Under the pieces are notes generated by a model. The model was not told the DNA's origin. It saw only the letters and a list, made by a program, of their open reading frames with translations, and did no database searches. The position numbers were made by a program, and so were the translations under genes. From Nitrososphaeraceae archaeon (GTDB lineage Archaea > Thermoproteota > Nitrososphaeria > Nitrososphaerales > Nitrososphaeraceae): 13,711 nt of DNA. Each line of letters starts with the position of its first letter. Positions within the stretch are counted from its first letter, which is position 1. Shown piece after piece: positions 1 to 6,033 of the stretch. The stretch is taken from assembly GCA_025922715.1 (NCBI GenBank), contig JAICHH010000039.1, forward strand, positions 1 to 13,711, written 5' to 3'.

Positions 1-13
1 ATAATATTTACAT

Positions 14-850
14 ATGTCTAATAATAATCAAAAAAGAGTAGTAGTCATTACAGGATCTAGTAGAGGAATAGGAAAAGCGATTGCCAAGGAATTTGCAAAA
101 AATAATTATTCTGTTTTGTTGAATGCAAGGGATGAAAAAGAACTAATAGAAACAGTACAAGAAATAAAAAATGAAATTAGTGACCCGAGTCAAGTTTCAT
201 ATCTAACTGGAGATATTTCAGAAGAAAAAATTTGCATTTCCTTAATTGAAGAAGCTATAAACAAATTTGGAAGAATTAATGTTTTGGTTAATAATGCTGG
301 TATCAGTGGACCATCACAAAAAACAAATAATATAACATCCAAAGATTGGGATTATGTTCTAGGAGTTAATTTAAGAGGAACATTTCTTTGTACAAGAGAA
401 GCATTGAAGTATATGACAAGTGGTGGTAGTAGTAGTAATAATAATATCAATGATGTAAAGGGTAATAATAATAATAATAATGAATATGATTTAAACTTCT
501 CTATAATTAATATTTCATCTGTACATGAATCTATACCTATGCCATATTCTGCCCCATATTCTGCATCAAAAGGAGGAATGGAAATGCTTACTAAGAATAT
601 AGCATTAGAAGTAGCTGAAAAAGGAATACGAATAAACGGTATTGCACCCGGTGCAATAAATACACCTATGAATAAAGAGATTATGGGAGATCCACAAAAG
701 AAAAAACAAGAAGAAGAAAAAATTCCTATGAGAAGAATAGGAGAACCTGAAGAAATTGCCAAAGTAGCTTTCTTTTTAGCTTCAACGGATGCAAGTTATA
801 TTACAGGTACGACAGTTTATGTTGATGGTGGGTTAACACTATCGCAATAA
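14..850 (+). CDS. SDR-family oxidoreductase, glucose 1-dehydrogenase-like
   Basis: Classical short-chain dehydrogenase of 278 residues, expected to be a cytosolic NAD(P)-dependent alcohol or sugar dehydrogenase. Seen directly: the Rossmann motif TGSSRGIG (residues 13-20), NNAG (93-96), the active-site Asn N119, catalytic Ser169, and the YSASK motif giving Tyr182 and Lys186, then PGAINTPMN and a C-terminal TGTTVYVDGG. The stretch around SSVHE...YSASKGG and the PGAINTP segment resemble bacterial glucose 1-dehydrogenases, so that is the best substrate guess, but SDR substrates cannot be read reliably from sequence. Odd feature: residues 136-157, in the loop between the Asn119 helix and the Ser169 strand, are a Gly/Ser/Asn-rich insertion coded by trinucleotide repeats. 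ATG at position 14 is the first Met. Only 13 bases lie upstream, so the promoter is not visible. Confidence 0.9.
   Translation: MSNNNQKRVVVITGSSRGIGKAIAKEFAKNNYSVLLNARDEKELIETVQEIKNEISDPSQVSYLTGDISEEKICISLIEEAINKFGRINVLVNNAGISGPSQKTNNITSKDWDYVLGVNLRGTFLCTREALKYMTSGGSSSNNNINDVKGNNNNNNEYDLNFSIINISSVHESIPMPYSAPYSASKGGMEMLTKNIALEVAEKGIRINGIAPGAINTPMNKEIMGDPQKKKQEEEKIPMRRIGEPEEIAKVAFFLASTDASYITGTTVYVDGGLTLSQ
422..481 (+). repeat. In-frame trinucleotide microsatellite (GGT/AGT/AAT) in the SDR gene
   Basis: Reads GGT x2, AGT x3, AAT x3, then a short unique piece, then GGT and AAT x6 (464-481). It encodes Gly-Ser-Asn low complexity in a surface loop of the dehydrogenase. Because the unit is three bases, length changes keep the frame. 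Confidence 0.85.
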
Positions 851-1675
851 AGAAAATAGTAAAAATAATCATTAACTTTTGGTTTGGTATTAATAACAAT
901 TGCTATACACTATAAGAAATTATCTCAAATTATTTTTAGCAATGAATACTTCATCTCATACACTGTGAAGATGTTGAGATAAATGAATAAATTTCTTATC
1001 TTAACGTCTATTTTTAATATTAATATATCAATAACTATAATTACGATAAAATTTTCATCAACATTAAATAATATATTTAAAATATAATATTACAAAAACA
1101 ATTCTTCAAGAAAAAAAGTCTTAATCTTACCATAGCCTATAGAGTAGATGCTATTTGGCTATGGTAATTTACTAAACTATAATATCCAATGATTCCTTAA
1201 TATTTTTATAAAAATTTATACAAATCCAAAGCAAGGAAGGATTTGAATTTCATTAATCATGACATTCTAAATTACTCTAATGATATGATGATAGCTATGG
1301 ATTTTTAATCGTTCTGGAAAATTAGAACAAAATATTTATTAACAAGAGGTTTTGATAGGAAGAAGAAGATTAGAAGAATGAATAACATCGTAAAGGACTA
1401 AGAATGTGATTATGGATTTTATGCCACAAAGAAAACAGAGTGCCATGTGAAAGAGTAGACTGTACCAAACGGGAACAGAAACCGTTGATCATGTAGATGG
1501 GAGTATTCCACTATGAAAAATATTATCAAAAGTAACTCAGGAATGAGACTTCTCACTGCAAAATGATAAAGAATAGTATTGTGAGTATCACTCGATCTTA
1601 ACAAAGATCATAGTTAAACTATATCTATGAATTAACATTTTTGATAGTACTAAAAAAGAAATACAGTAATTATAT
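851..1675. other. Long gap without a convincing gene
   Basis: About 825 bp with no ORF that looks real. It holds an 11-bp inverted repeat (1127-1167) and, at about 1380-1622, a block less A+T-rich than its surroundings, with short hairpins AACGG/CCGTT (1468-1472 with 1482-1486) and GATCTT/AAGATC (1594-1609, AACA loop). The block could be a non-coding RNA or the fossil of a gene. All frames are interrupted by stops and none gave a recognisable family. No tRNA-like cloverleaf was seen. Confidence 0.5.
1127..1167. repeat. Perfect 11-bp inverted repeat (hairpin)
   Basis: TTACCATAGCC (1127-1137) pairs perfectly with GGCTATGGTAA (1157-1167) across a 19-nt loop. Five of the eleven pairs are G-C, which is unlikely by chance in such A+T-rich DNA. 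No oligo-T tract follows, so it is not an obvious terminator. It may be a structured RNA or an element remnant. Confidence 0.55.
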
Positions 1676-1739
1676 ACTATATAGTACTTAACATCATATG
1701 TCAAATCACTATATAGTACTTAATATAATATGTCAAATC
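1676..1739 (+). repeat. Tandem duplication of a 32-bp promoter segment
   Basis: Two adjacent copies (1676-1707 and 1708-1739) match at 30 of 32 positions. Each carries CTATATAG, then ATAGTACTTAA, then an ATGTCAAATC end. The second copy runs into the next gene and supplies the ATG at 1730. The equivalent ATG in copy one (1698) is out of frame. Three helical turns of spacing would fit paired operators or paired promoters. Confidence 0.8.
1717..1723 (+). promoter_or_regulatory. TACTTAA box, putative TATA element
   Basis: The centre (1720) lies 25 nt before an in-frame GTG at 1745, the spacing of a leaderless archaeal transcript. It is only 10 nt before the ATG at 1730, which is too close for that ATG to be on the same transcript. 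The copy at 1685-1691 would start RNA near 1714 and could serve the ATG. Confidence 0.45.
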
Positions 1740-1933
1740 TTATAGTGGAATCATATCTAAATTCAACAGTAAATACAATTTTAGAGAATATTGCAAAAAA
1801 ATATTCTATTAATACTGCAAAAGAATATTTAACTGAAGATATGCCTGTTAAAGAAATAAAATTTAGATATACAACATATACTGAATGCGTGAGAATGTTG
1901 TATAAAAATGCAGGTTACCTAAAAGAAATTTAA
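1730..1933 (+). CDS. Small hypothetical protein (67 aa, or 62 aa from GTG 1745)
   Basis: I do not recognise this protein. It is small and mostly helical by appearance (VNTILENIAKKYSINTAKEYL), with no signal peptide, membrane segment or metal motif, and a single Cys. It may be a small DNA- or protein-binding factor, but nothing proves that. The ATG at 1730 lies inside the second copy of a 32-bp tandem repeat. Promoter spacing favours the in-frame GTG at 1745 as the start of a leaderless message, giving a protein beginning at the ESYLNST segment. A possible structured 3' region follows at 1944-2023. The gene stands alone in long A+T-rich gaps. Confidence 0.5.
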   Translation: MSNLIVESYLNSTVNTILENIAKKYSINTAKEYLTEDMPVKEIKFRYTTYTECVRMLYKNAGYLKEI

Positions 1934-1943
1934 ATATAGATTC

Positions 1944-2023
1944 ATTAACCTTGATACTGTATGTGCAAATGGATAATGTAAATAACTATGATATTAACTT
2001 TTACAGTGTTCAGCAAGGTTAAT
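1944..2023 (+). other. Potential nested RNA hairpin in the 3' region
   Basis: ATTAACCTTG (1944-1953) pairs perfectly with CAAGGTTAAT (2014-2023). Inside it, ACTGTA (1956-1961) pairs with TACAGT (2002-2007). The nested arrangement, just after the stop codon of the small gene, suggests a folded 3' UTR. Long A+T-rich inverted repeats also arise by chance here, so this is weak. Confidence 0.3.
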
Positions 2024-2057
2024 TAATATGTAGAATATAAAATGTTTATTATGAATT

Positions 2058-2064
2058 ATTAAAT
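2058..2064 (+). promoter_or_regulatory. ATTAAAT box, putative TATA element of the M23 gene
   Basis: The centre is about 27 nt before the GTG start at 2088, consistent with leaderless transcription. It sits in generally A+T-rich sequence, so the call rests mainly on spacing. Confidence 0.3.
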
Positions 2065-2087
2065 AATATTTTTATTTAATAACCTAT

Positions 2088-2570
2088 GTGAAAGATAATA
2101 AAATCTTAGATAATAGAACTGCTTTAAATAAATATCAGTTTCCTGTACCAAAGAATTCTATTCAAAGAATAGATCGAAGTACATCACCTGCTCATATAGG
2201 AAAATTAAGAAATGCAATAGACTTTGTAGTTCCAGAAAACACTCCTGTACTCTCAGCGGCCGATGGAATAATAACATATGTTAAAGATGACTCAAATATA
2301 GGTGGTCCAAACCCTGCTTATTGGAACTTTTCTAATTTTATTTCAATTATGCATAAGAATAATGAAACGTCAAGATACGATCATCTCAGATTTAATAGTT
2401 CGAATGTAAAAGAAGGACAAAAGGTTAAACAAGGAGAAAAAATTGCTGAAGTAGGTATGAGTGGTTATACATATATTCCACATTTACATTTTCAAATCTT
2501 AATATTTATTGGTCCTAATATTTGGGTAGATTTTGATACAATAATAGTTGAAGATTTTATAGATTCATAA
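2088..2570 (+). CDS. M23 (LytM-fold) metallopeptidase-like protein, no signal peptide
   Basis: A single M23/LytM beta-sheet domain of 160 residues. Seen: His36 followed by Asp45 in LRNAIDFVVPENTPV, the AADGIITYV strand, YDHL with His99, EGQKVKQGEKIAEVGMSG, and the HLHF motif with His132 and His134. These are the expected zinc-site positions, except that the first motif is H-x8-D instead of H-x3-D, a spacing I recall from some M23 relatives. The family cuts peptidoglycan peptides, but archaea of this type have no murein and no signal peptide or membrane anchor is seen, so the target is unknown. Transfer from bacteria is plausible. The start is GTG 2088: the overlapping ATG (2086) meets a stop at once, and TAA lies upstream in frame. 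It is flanked by orphan genes. Confidence 0.8.
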   Translation: MKDNKILDNRTALNKYQFPVPKNSIQRIDRSTSPAHIGKLRNAIDFVVPENTPVLSAADGIITYVKDDSNIGGPNPAYWNFSNFISIMHKNNETSRYDHLRFNSSNVKEGQKVKQGEKIAEVGMSGYTYIPHLHFQILIFIGPNIWVDFDTIIVEDFIDS

Positions 2571-2670
2571 ATAGTAGATAAAAAATAGAGAGAAATATAG
2601 TTTTAATTGCTGGAAGGAGATTAATTACCAATCTTAACTAATTCACTATATGAAAAAATGATCTACTATT
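2570..2670 (+). other. Inverted repeat after the M23 gene
   Basis: AATAGTAGAT (2570-2579) pairs with ATCTACTATT (2661-2670), and inside it ATATAGT (2595-2601) pairs with ACTATAT (2645-2651). It resembles in layout the structure after the preceding small gene but shares no sequence with it. Chance pairing in A+T-rich DNA is a real alternative. Confidence 0.22.
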
Positions 2671-2695
2671 AGATAATGATTTTTAAACTAATAGC

Positions 2696-2716
2696 AAAAA
2701 AAAGAAAAATAAAAAA
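2696..2716 (-). terminator. Oligo-T terminator region for the gene ending at 2784
   Basis: On the minus strand this reads as three T-runs (6, 5 and 8) separated by single bases, about 70-90 nt beyond the stop codon of the minus-strand gene. Archaeal RNA polymerase terminates at such T-tracts without needing a hairpin. Confidence 0.4.
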
Positions 2717-2783
2717 TAATATTCACTAAATTAGTAACTAATAGATTTAATCAATTAAATAATAAATAAGACTACTTTTATAT

Positions 2784-3029
2784 TTATATTTCATCACACT
2801 CATCAAAAGATTTTGCCTTAGATGTTTCATGTATCCGCATCATAACATTGTTTATATAACCTTTTTTATTTATGATTCCTTTATCAGCCAACAATTCTAC
2901 TAATGTATCAATTCTAATACTTAATTCTTCTATTTGATCTAGTTCTCTTGACTCCACTACTTCTTTGGCTTTATTTTTCTCATTTGTACGATCGGATAGT
3001 GTGTTATTTTTTGTAGGTTTATTTGTCAA
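2784..3029 (-). CDS. Small helical hypothetical protein (81 aa)
   Basis: Not assigned to a family. The first 30 residues are polar and charged, probably disordered. Residues about 31-70 form a helical part (ELDQIEELSIRIDTLVELL, then ADKGIINKKGYINNV) with heptad-like spacing, suggesting a short coiled coil or helical hairpin used for oligomerisation or partner binding. No membrane segment, signal peptide or metal motif. The start is TTG at 3029: there is no ATG upstream before a TAA (3060-3062), and the TACTTAA box at 3052-3058 is centred 26 nt upstream, fitting a leaderless message. Its promoter shares ATAGTACTTAA with the small gene at 1730. A T-rich terminator lies downstream. Confidence 0.6.
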   Translation of the reverse strand: MTNKPTKNNTLSDRTNEKNKAKEVVESRELDQIEELSIRIDTLVELLADKGIINKKGYINNVMMRIHETSKAKSFDECDEI

Positions 3030-3051
3030 AATATATCTTATATTATAATAA

Positions 3052-3070
3052 TTAAGTATTTAAGTACTAT
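3052..3070 (-). promoter_or_regulatory. Double TACTTAA box upstream of the 81-aa gene
   Basis: On the minus strand ATAGTACTTAA (3070-3060) is followed by TACTTAA (3058-3052). The second box is centred 26 nt before the TTG start, the place of an archaeal TATA element. The 11-mer is identical to the one present twice at 1681-1691 and 1713-1723. Confidence 0.5.
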
Positions 3071-3251
3071 TTTATTATAATCTAAATCACCATAACACAA
3101 ATGTATTCTCCATATTTATTATATTATATATGAGTGAGAGTGGTTTAAGTTTTTAATAAATAGATATGCTAGTAAAATTAGAAAGAATATAAATCTATCC
3201 AGTATAGAAATAATAGAACACAAGCAATATGTATAATAGATAAAATAAATA

Positions 3252-3258
3252 TACTTAA
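3252..3258 (+). promoter_or_regulatory. TACTTAA box, putative TATA element of the 116-aa gene
   Basis: Centred 26 nt before the ATG at 3281. It has the same heptamer and the same spacing as the box of the 81-aa gene, supporting a leaderless start. Confidence 0.5.
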
Positions 3259-3280
3259 CTAGATATTTTATAGCATCTTA

Positions 3281-3631
3281 ATGAATACACGTGATAAGCC
3301 ATCAACAAAAAATCATACTAGAAATGAAAAAATTTATAAAATAAAGATCTTCAATGATTCAATAAAATTATACTTACCTAGAGTTGAAGGTTATAATGAC
3401 ATAGTCAAAGATATAACATTAAAATATGGAGCATTGTCAATTTTTGAGTTTGATGGTTATTTTGAGGGAAAATTTGAACCCACTAAATATATACGAGTAG
3501 AAATACATACTAATGATGTAAACACAGAAAAGATGATTGAATTTGCTAATGAAGTAAGAATTAATTTAAAACAAAAGAGCCTTGCATTTGAATTTAATAA
3601 TAATCTTATATTAGTTGAATCAGACAAATAA
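3281..3631 (+). CDS. Hypothetical alpha/beta protein (116 aa)
   Basis: I do not recognise the family. After about 16 polar residues the pattern looks like strand-helix-strand-strand-helix-strand: KIYKIKIFN, GYNDIVKDITLKYG, ALSIFEFDGYFEG, KYIRVEIHTND, TEKMIEFANEVRINLK, SLAFEFNNNLILVE. That would suit a ferredoxin-like fold, often seen in small ligand-binding, regulatory or oligomeric proteins. No Cys, no membrane segment and no signal peptide, so it is expected in the cytosol. The ATG is supported by a TACTTAA box 26 nt upstream. It converges with the chorismate-lyase-like gene, with a 52-bp gap between the stops. Confidence 0.65.
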   Translation: MNTRDKPSTKNHTRNEKIYKIKIFNDSIKLYLPRVEGYNDIVKDITLKYGALSIFEFDGYFEGKFEPTKYIRVEIHTNDVNTEKMIEFANEVRINLKQKSLAFEFNNNLILVESDK

Positions 3632-3683
3632 CAGATTAAATCTATTAATATAATTTTTGACCTCTTTACATATATATAACTAT

Positions 3684-4178
3684 TTAATCATATACTCCTA
3701 TTGAAAAATTTTCAATTACTCTACTTATAATATGTTTTCCTGATAATAACTTATATTTTCTATAAATATAAGCTTCTTTTGAATTATAACCAATTTCCTT
3801 AATTCTTTTATAGGTTTCTAATTTATTTTCCAAGATAATCATACCTATTCCCTTTTCACCTTTTCTTATTTCATATTTGATTTTATTGGGCAGGTTTTTC
3901 AAGTAAATAATAGAGTTTGCCGCTGCAAGAATTTTTCCTCGATCTTTAGTGATTATATTTATTTTCCTTGTTATAATATTATTTTTTTCAGTTTGTTGCA
4001 TAATTACTATCTTAGTTAATGAGTTAGATAGAATTTGTAAGAATTGTTCTGTTGTACCATTATTCGTTAAAAGAATCTTTTCAAAAGAATTTAACTTAAT
4101 ATTACTCCTCTTCTCCAGTTTTAAAATATCATTTAAAATAGTAGAATTAGATTTAACACTAATAATGATCATATACAT
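3684..4178 (-). CDS. DUF98 / chorismate lyase-like protein (4-hydroxybenzoate-forming, putative)
   Basis: Matches the pattern of the DUF98 (Rv2949c-type) chorismate pyruvate-lyase family, which turns chorismate into 4-hydroxybenzoate and pyruvate with a UbiC-like fold. Seen: FEKILLTNNGTTEQFLQIL (32-50), the basic ITRKINII strand with Arg71, the AAANSII segment, KGIGMII (109-115), LETYKRI with Glu121, YRKY (139-142) and IENF with Glu156 near the C terminus, the position of the catalytic Glu in UbiC. Length 164 is usual. It is the last gene of a minus-strand set, 20 nt after the prenyltransferase. ATG 4178 is the longest start. Met3 (4172) lies 24 nt from a GACTTAA box (4193-4199), so an internal promoter and the shorter start are possible. 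Family assignment is from memory of motifs; activity is inferred. Confidence 0.72.
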   Translation of the reverse strand: MYMIIISVKSNSTILNDILKLEKRSNIKLNSFEKILLTNNGTTEQFLQILSNSLTKIVIMQQTEKNNIITRKINIITKDRGKILAAANSIIYLKNLPNKIKYEIRKGEKGIGMIILENKLETYKRIKEIGYNSKEAYIYRKYKLLSGKHIISRVIENFSIGVYD

Positions 4179-4198
4179 TTAATTAATTAATGTTAAGT

Positions 4199-4936
4199 CT
4201 ACAATATATTATATTGTTCAATAACATATCGACATACAGTCAGTATTACTGCAAATGATATAGTTATTAAACTTAAAATTTTTAGTGAACGTTCTAATTT
4301 CTTTGTATTACAATCAACAATACCTTGCTGTTTTCTTTTTAATTCCTTATATTTTCTAGAAATTCTTATTTCTACATATGCGACCAAAAATGCGATAATA
4401 GATGAAATTAAGGATAATATGGAAATAGAATTAGTTTGAATAACAAATCCTGCTAGTAAAGGGAGACTACCCCATGATATTGCAAACCAAAAATTATTAT
4501 GAAAGAATCCGTTAAATAATTCAAAGTTATAAGCAAATAAAAAAAAGCCTTCTATAATTGCAATAATTAACAACAATGGAGCATATGTAATAATATAATA
4601 AATACCCAACAAATAGGATACAGAAAGTCCTCCCATTACCATTAATCTCAATTCCAAGGTGGAAAAAAAATTACCCCAAGGTTTAATTTTTTTTGAACCT
4701 AGGTTATCTGCAGCATGAGCTGAAACGCCCAGACCTAAAAAATAAATAATAAAGATGGATAGAGCTCTATCCCATGCTATAGATTCTGAAAGCATTGAAC
4801 CTATTATTGTAAAAGAGATACACATTCCAGTATATGGAAGAAATAGCATTCCAATGAAAGCCCTGAATTTTAATGGCCCAAACCTTGGAACGAACCATTC
4901 GTTTATGCGAATAGAGTTAAAGTTGTTGTCATTCAT
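4199..4936 (-). CDS. UbiA-like membrane prenyltransferase, atypical motifs
   Basis: A 245-residue multi-spanning membrane protein with the layout of a UbiA-family prenyltransferase. UbiA enzymes join an isoprenoid diphosphate to an aromatic acid or other acceptor in the membrane. Seen: about seven hydrophobic segments, a SAHAADNLGSKKIKPWG motif (72-88) where UbiA has its first Asp-rich motif, and an AYNFELFNGFFHNNFWFAISWG segment that I recall from UbiA relatives. Odd: the first motif is H-x2-D-N rather than N-D-x2-D-x3-D, and the second is not Asp-rich but basic (EIRISRKYKELKRK), so it belongs to a divergent subfamily whose substrate is unknown. Its ATG overlaps the stop of the upstream methyltransferase as ATGA, pointing to translational coupling. 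The gene downstream is chorismate-lyase-like. Confidence 0.7.
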   Translation of the reverse strand: MNDNNFNSIRINEWFVPRFGPLKFRAFIGMLFLPYTGMCISFTIIGSMLSESIAWDRALSIFIIYFLGLGVSAHAADNLGSKKIKPWGNFFSTLELRLMVMGGLSVSYLLGIYYIITYAPLLLIIAIIEGFFLFAYNFELFNGFFHNNFWFAISWGSLPLLAGFVIQTNSISILSLISSIIAFLVAYVEIRISRKYKELKRKQQGIVDCNTKKLERSLKILSLITISFAVILTVCRYVIEQYNIL

Positions 4937-5610
4937 ATTTTAAAAGCAGATATTATTGCAGAAGTTCCGCCTGTATAATATTTAACATCCAAAGATCGAA
5001 ACCCTTTCTTTTCTAATGCTATTTGGAGATCTTTAGTCCATGTACTCCGTTTTATAACCTCATCTAAATTATAAAATACGTATTTCCAGGATTTAATAAT
5101 TTGGCCAGACAATTTTAGAATATTAAAATAGGAATTCCAAAGAAGTCTCATTATTTTATTCAATGGATATACAAAATCATTGAAAATAACTAATCCACCT
5201 TTTTTGAGTAGACGCCATATTTCATCAACCATAAGAGAAATTTTTGCGTATTTAGCCAAATAACACGACACTATACAATCAAAACTTTCTGATTTAAATG
5301 GTAATAACTCTGCCATGGAATTAACCAAAAGTGAATAGCCTCTTTTTGCTTTAGCATTAGATATATAACTATATGTTAAATCAACCCCAATAAGGTCTTT
5401 GTATGGTATATTAGAAATGAATGATGAAAAAATTCCTGTCCCACATGCAATATCTAGTATATATTTATGTTCTGGAGTTATATAATTAGCAATATTTTGT
5501 TTCCATAATGAATCTTTTCCAAATGTGGTATATTTTACTATTCGATCATAGCTGGCTGCATTTCGGTTAGAAAAAAAACTTTTTGCAATAGATTGCACAT
5601 CATTAATCAA
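4933..5610 (-). CDS. SAM-dependent methyltransferase, UbiE/MenG-like
   Basis: Class I Rossmann methyltransferase of 225 residues, resembling the UbiE/MenG/COQ5 C-methyltransferases of quinone synthesis. Seen: an N-terminal AASYDRIVKYTTFGKDSLWK stretch, motif I DIACGTGIFS (53-62), the acidic strand GVDLTYSYI, MAELLPFKSESFDCIVSC (motif II), LLKKGGLVIFNDF (motif III), and a C-terminal YYTGGTSAIISAFK like the end of UbiE. No membrane segment. It is the first gene of the set, sharing ATGA with the prenyltransferase. The start given is TTG 5610, with a TATA-like stretch (about 5634-5645) upstream. A GTG at 5598 in the same frame is an alternative. The methylated substrate is inferred from neighbours: a prenylated ring derived from 4-hydroxybenzoate. 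Confidence 0.8.
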   Translation of the reverse strand: MINDVQSIAKSFFSNRNAASYDRIVKYTTFGKDSLWKQNIANYITPEHKYILDIACGTGIFSSFISNIPYKDLIGVDLTYSYISNAKAKRGYSLLVNSMAELLPFKSESFDCIVSCYLAKYAKISLMVDEIWRLLKKGGLVIFNDFVYPLNKIMRLLWNSYFNILKLSGQIIKSWKYVFYNLDEVIKRSTWTKDLQIALEKKGFRSLDVKYYTGGTSAIISAFKI

Positions 5611-6033
5611 TTTTGATTCACTATTATATTCGCTTATATTATAAATGACCTATATAAAAATATTCAAACTTTCGAAAATTCAGTGCTCAAGCAGGCGAGA
5701 AAAAATTAAAGAAATTACAGAATTGACAAATTTTACCAAATTGAGAATCTCATAGTACACCATTTAATAATGGAAATGAAGTAAAAAGTGTAATTAAATT
5801 TATTTTTATTTTAGTTTATATTATTCTAGAATATAACTTCAATTAAAAATTTGATGTATATCTATGATTTCATTTAAAATATTAATTCTAACGCATAGTA
5901 AATTAGTAAAATATTTAGTGCAAAAATAGTTTTTAATAGAGATAATTATTTTCACTTATAAAATAAGAATCTATTTCATAATCAAATTTAAAAAAGGAAT
6001 TAAATCTAATAATTCAAAATAATGATCGACTAA
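5611..6033. other. Intergenic gap between the Ubi-like operon and the decayed transporter
   Basis: No ORF worth calling. The left end holds the minus-strand promoter of the methyltransferase. Minor structures only: CCATT/AATGG hairpin at 5760-5773 and the palindrome ATTCTAGAAT at 5823-5832. Confidence 0.5.

Noticed and set aside
352..762. Minus-strand open frame of 136 codons opposite the SDR gene
   Set aside because: It lies wholly within a well-supported dehydrogenase on the other strand, and its Leu/Ile runs come from the Asn-rich repeat read in reverse.
1419..1604. Minus-strand open frame of 61 codons
   Set aside because: No family resemblance and no promoter or start context. The region fits an RNA or fossil better, so I kept only the compositional observation.
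1676..1739. Possible CRISPR repeats
   Set aside because: Only two copies, directly abutting with no spacer, and they overlap a promoter and start codon.
3949..4182. Plus-strand open frame of 77 hydrophobic codons
   Set aside because: It is the reverse shadow of the chorismate-lyase-like gene, whose motifs are recognisable.
4755..4943. Plus-strand open frame of 62 codons
   Set aside because: It lies opposite the UbiA-like gene and shows no domain.
5670..5710. Short G+C-richer patch (GTGCTCAAGCAGGCGAG) considered as a tRNA or other RNA gene
   Set aside because: No cloverleaf or T-loop sequence could be found around it, and the patch is too short to support a call.
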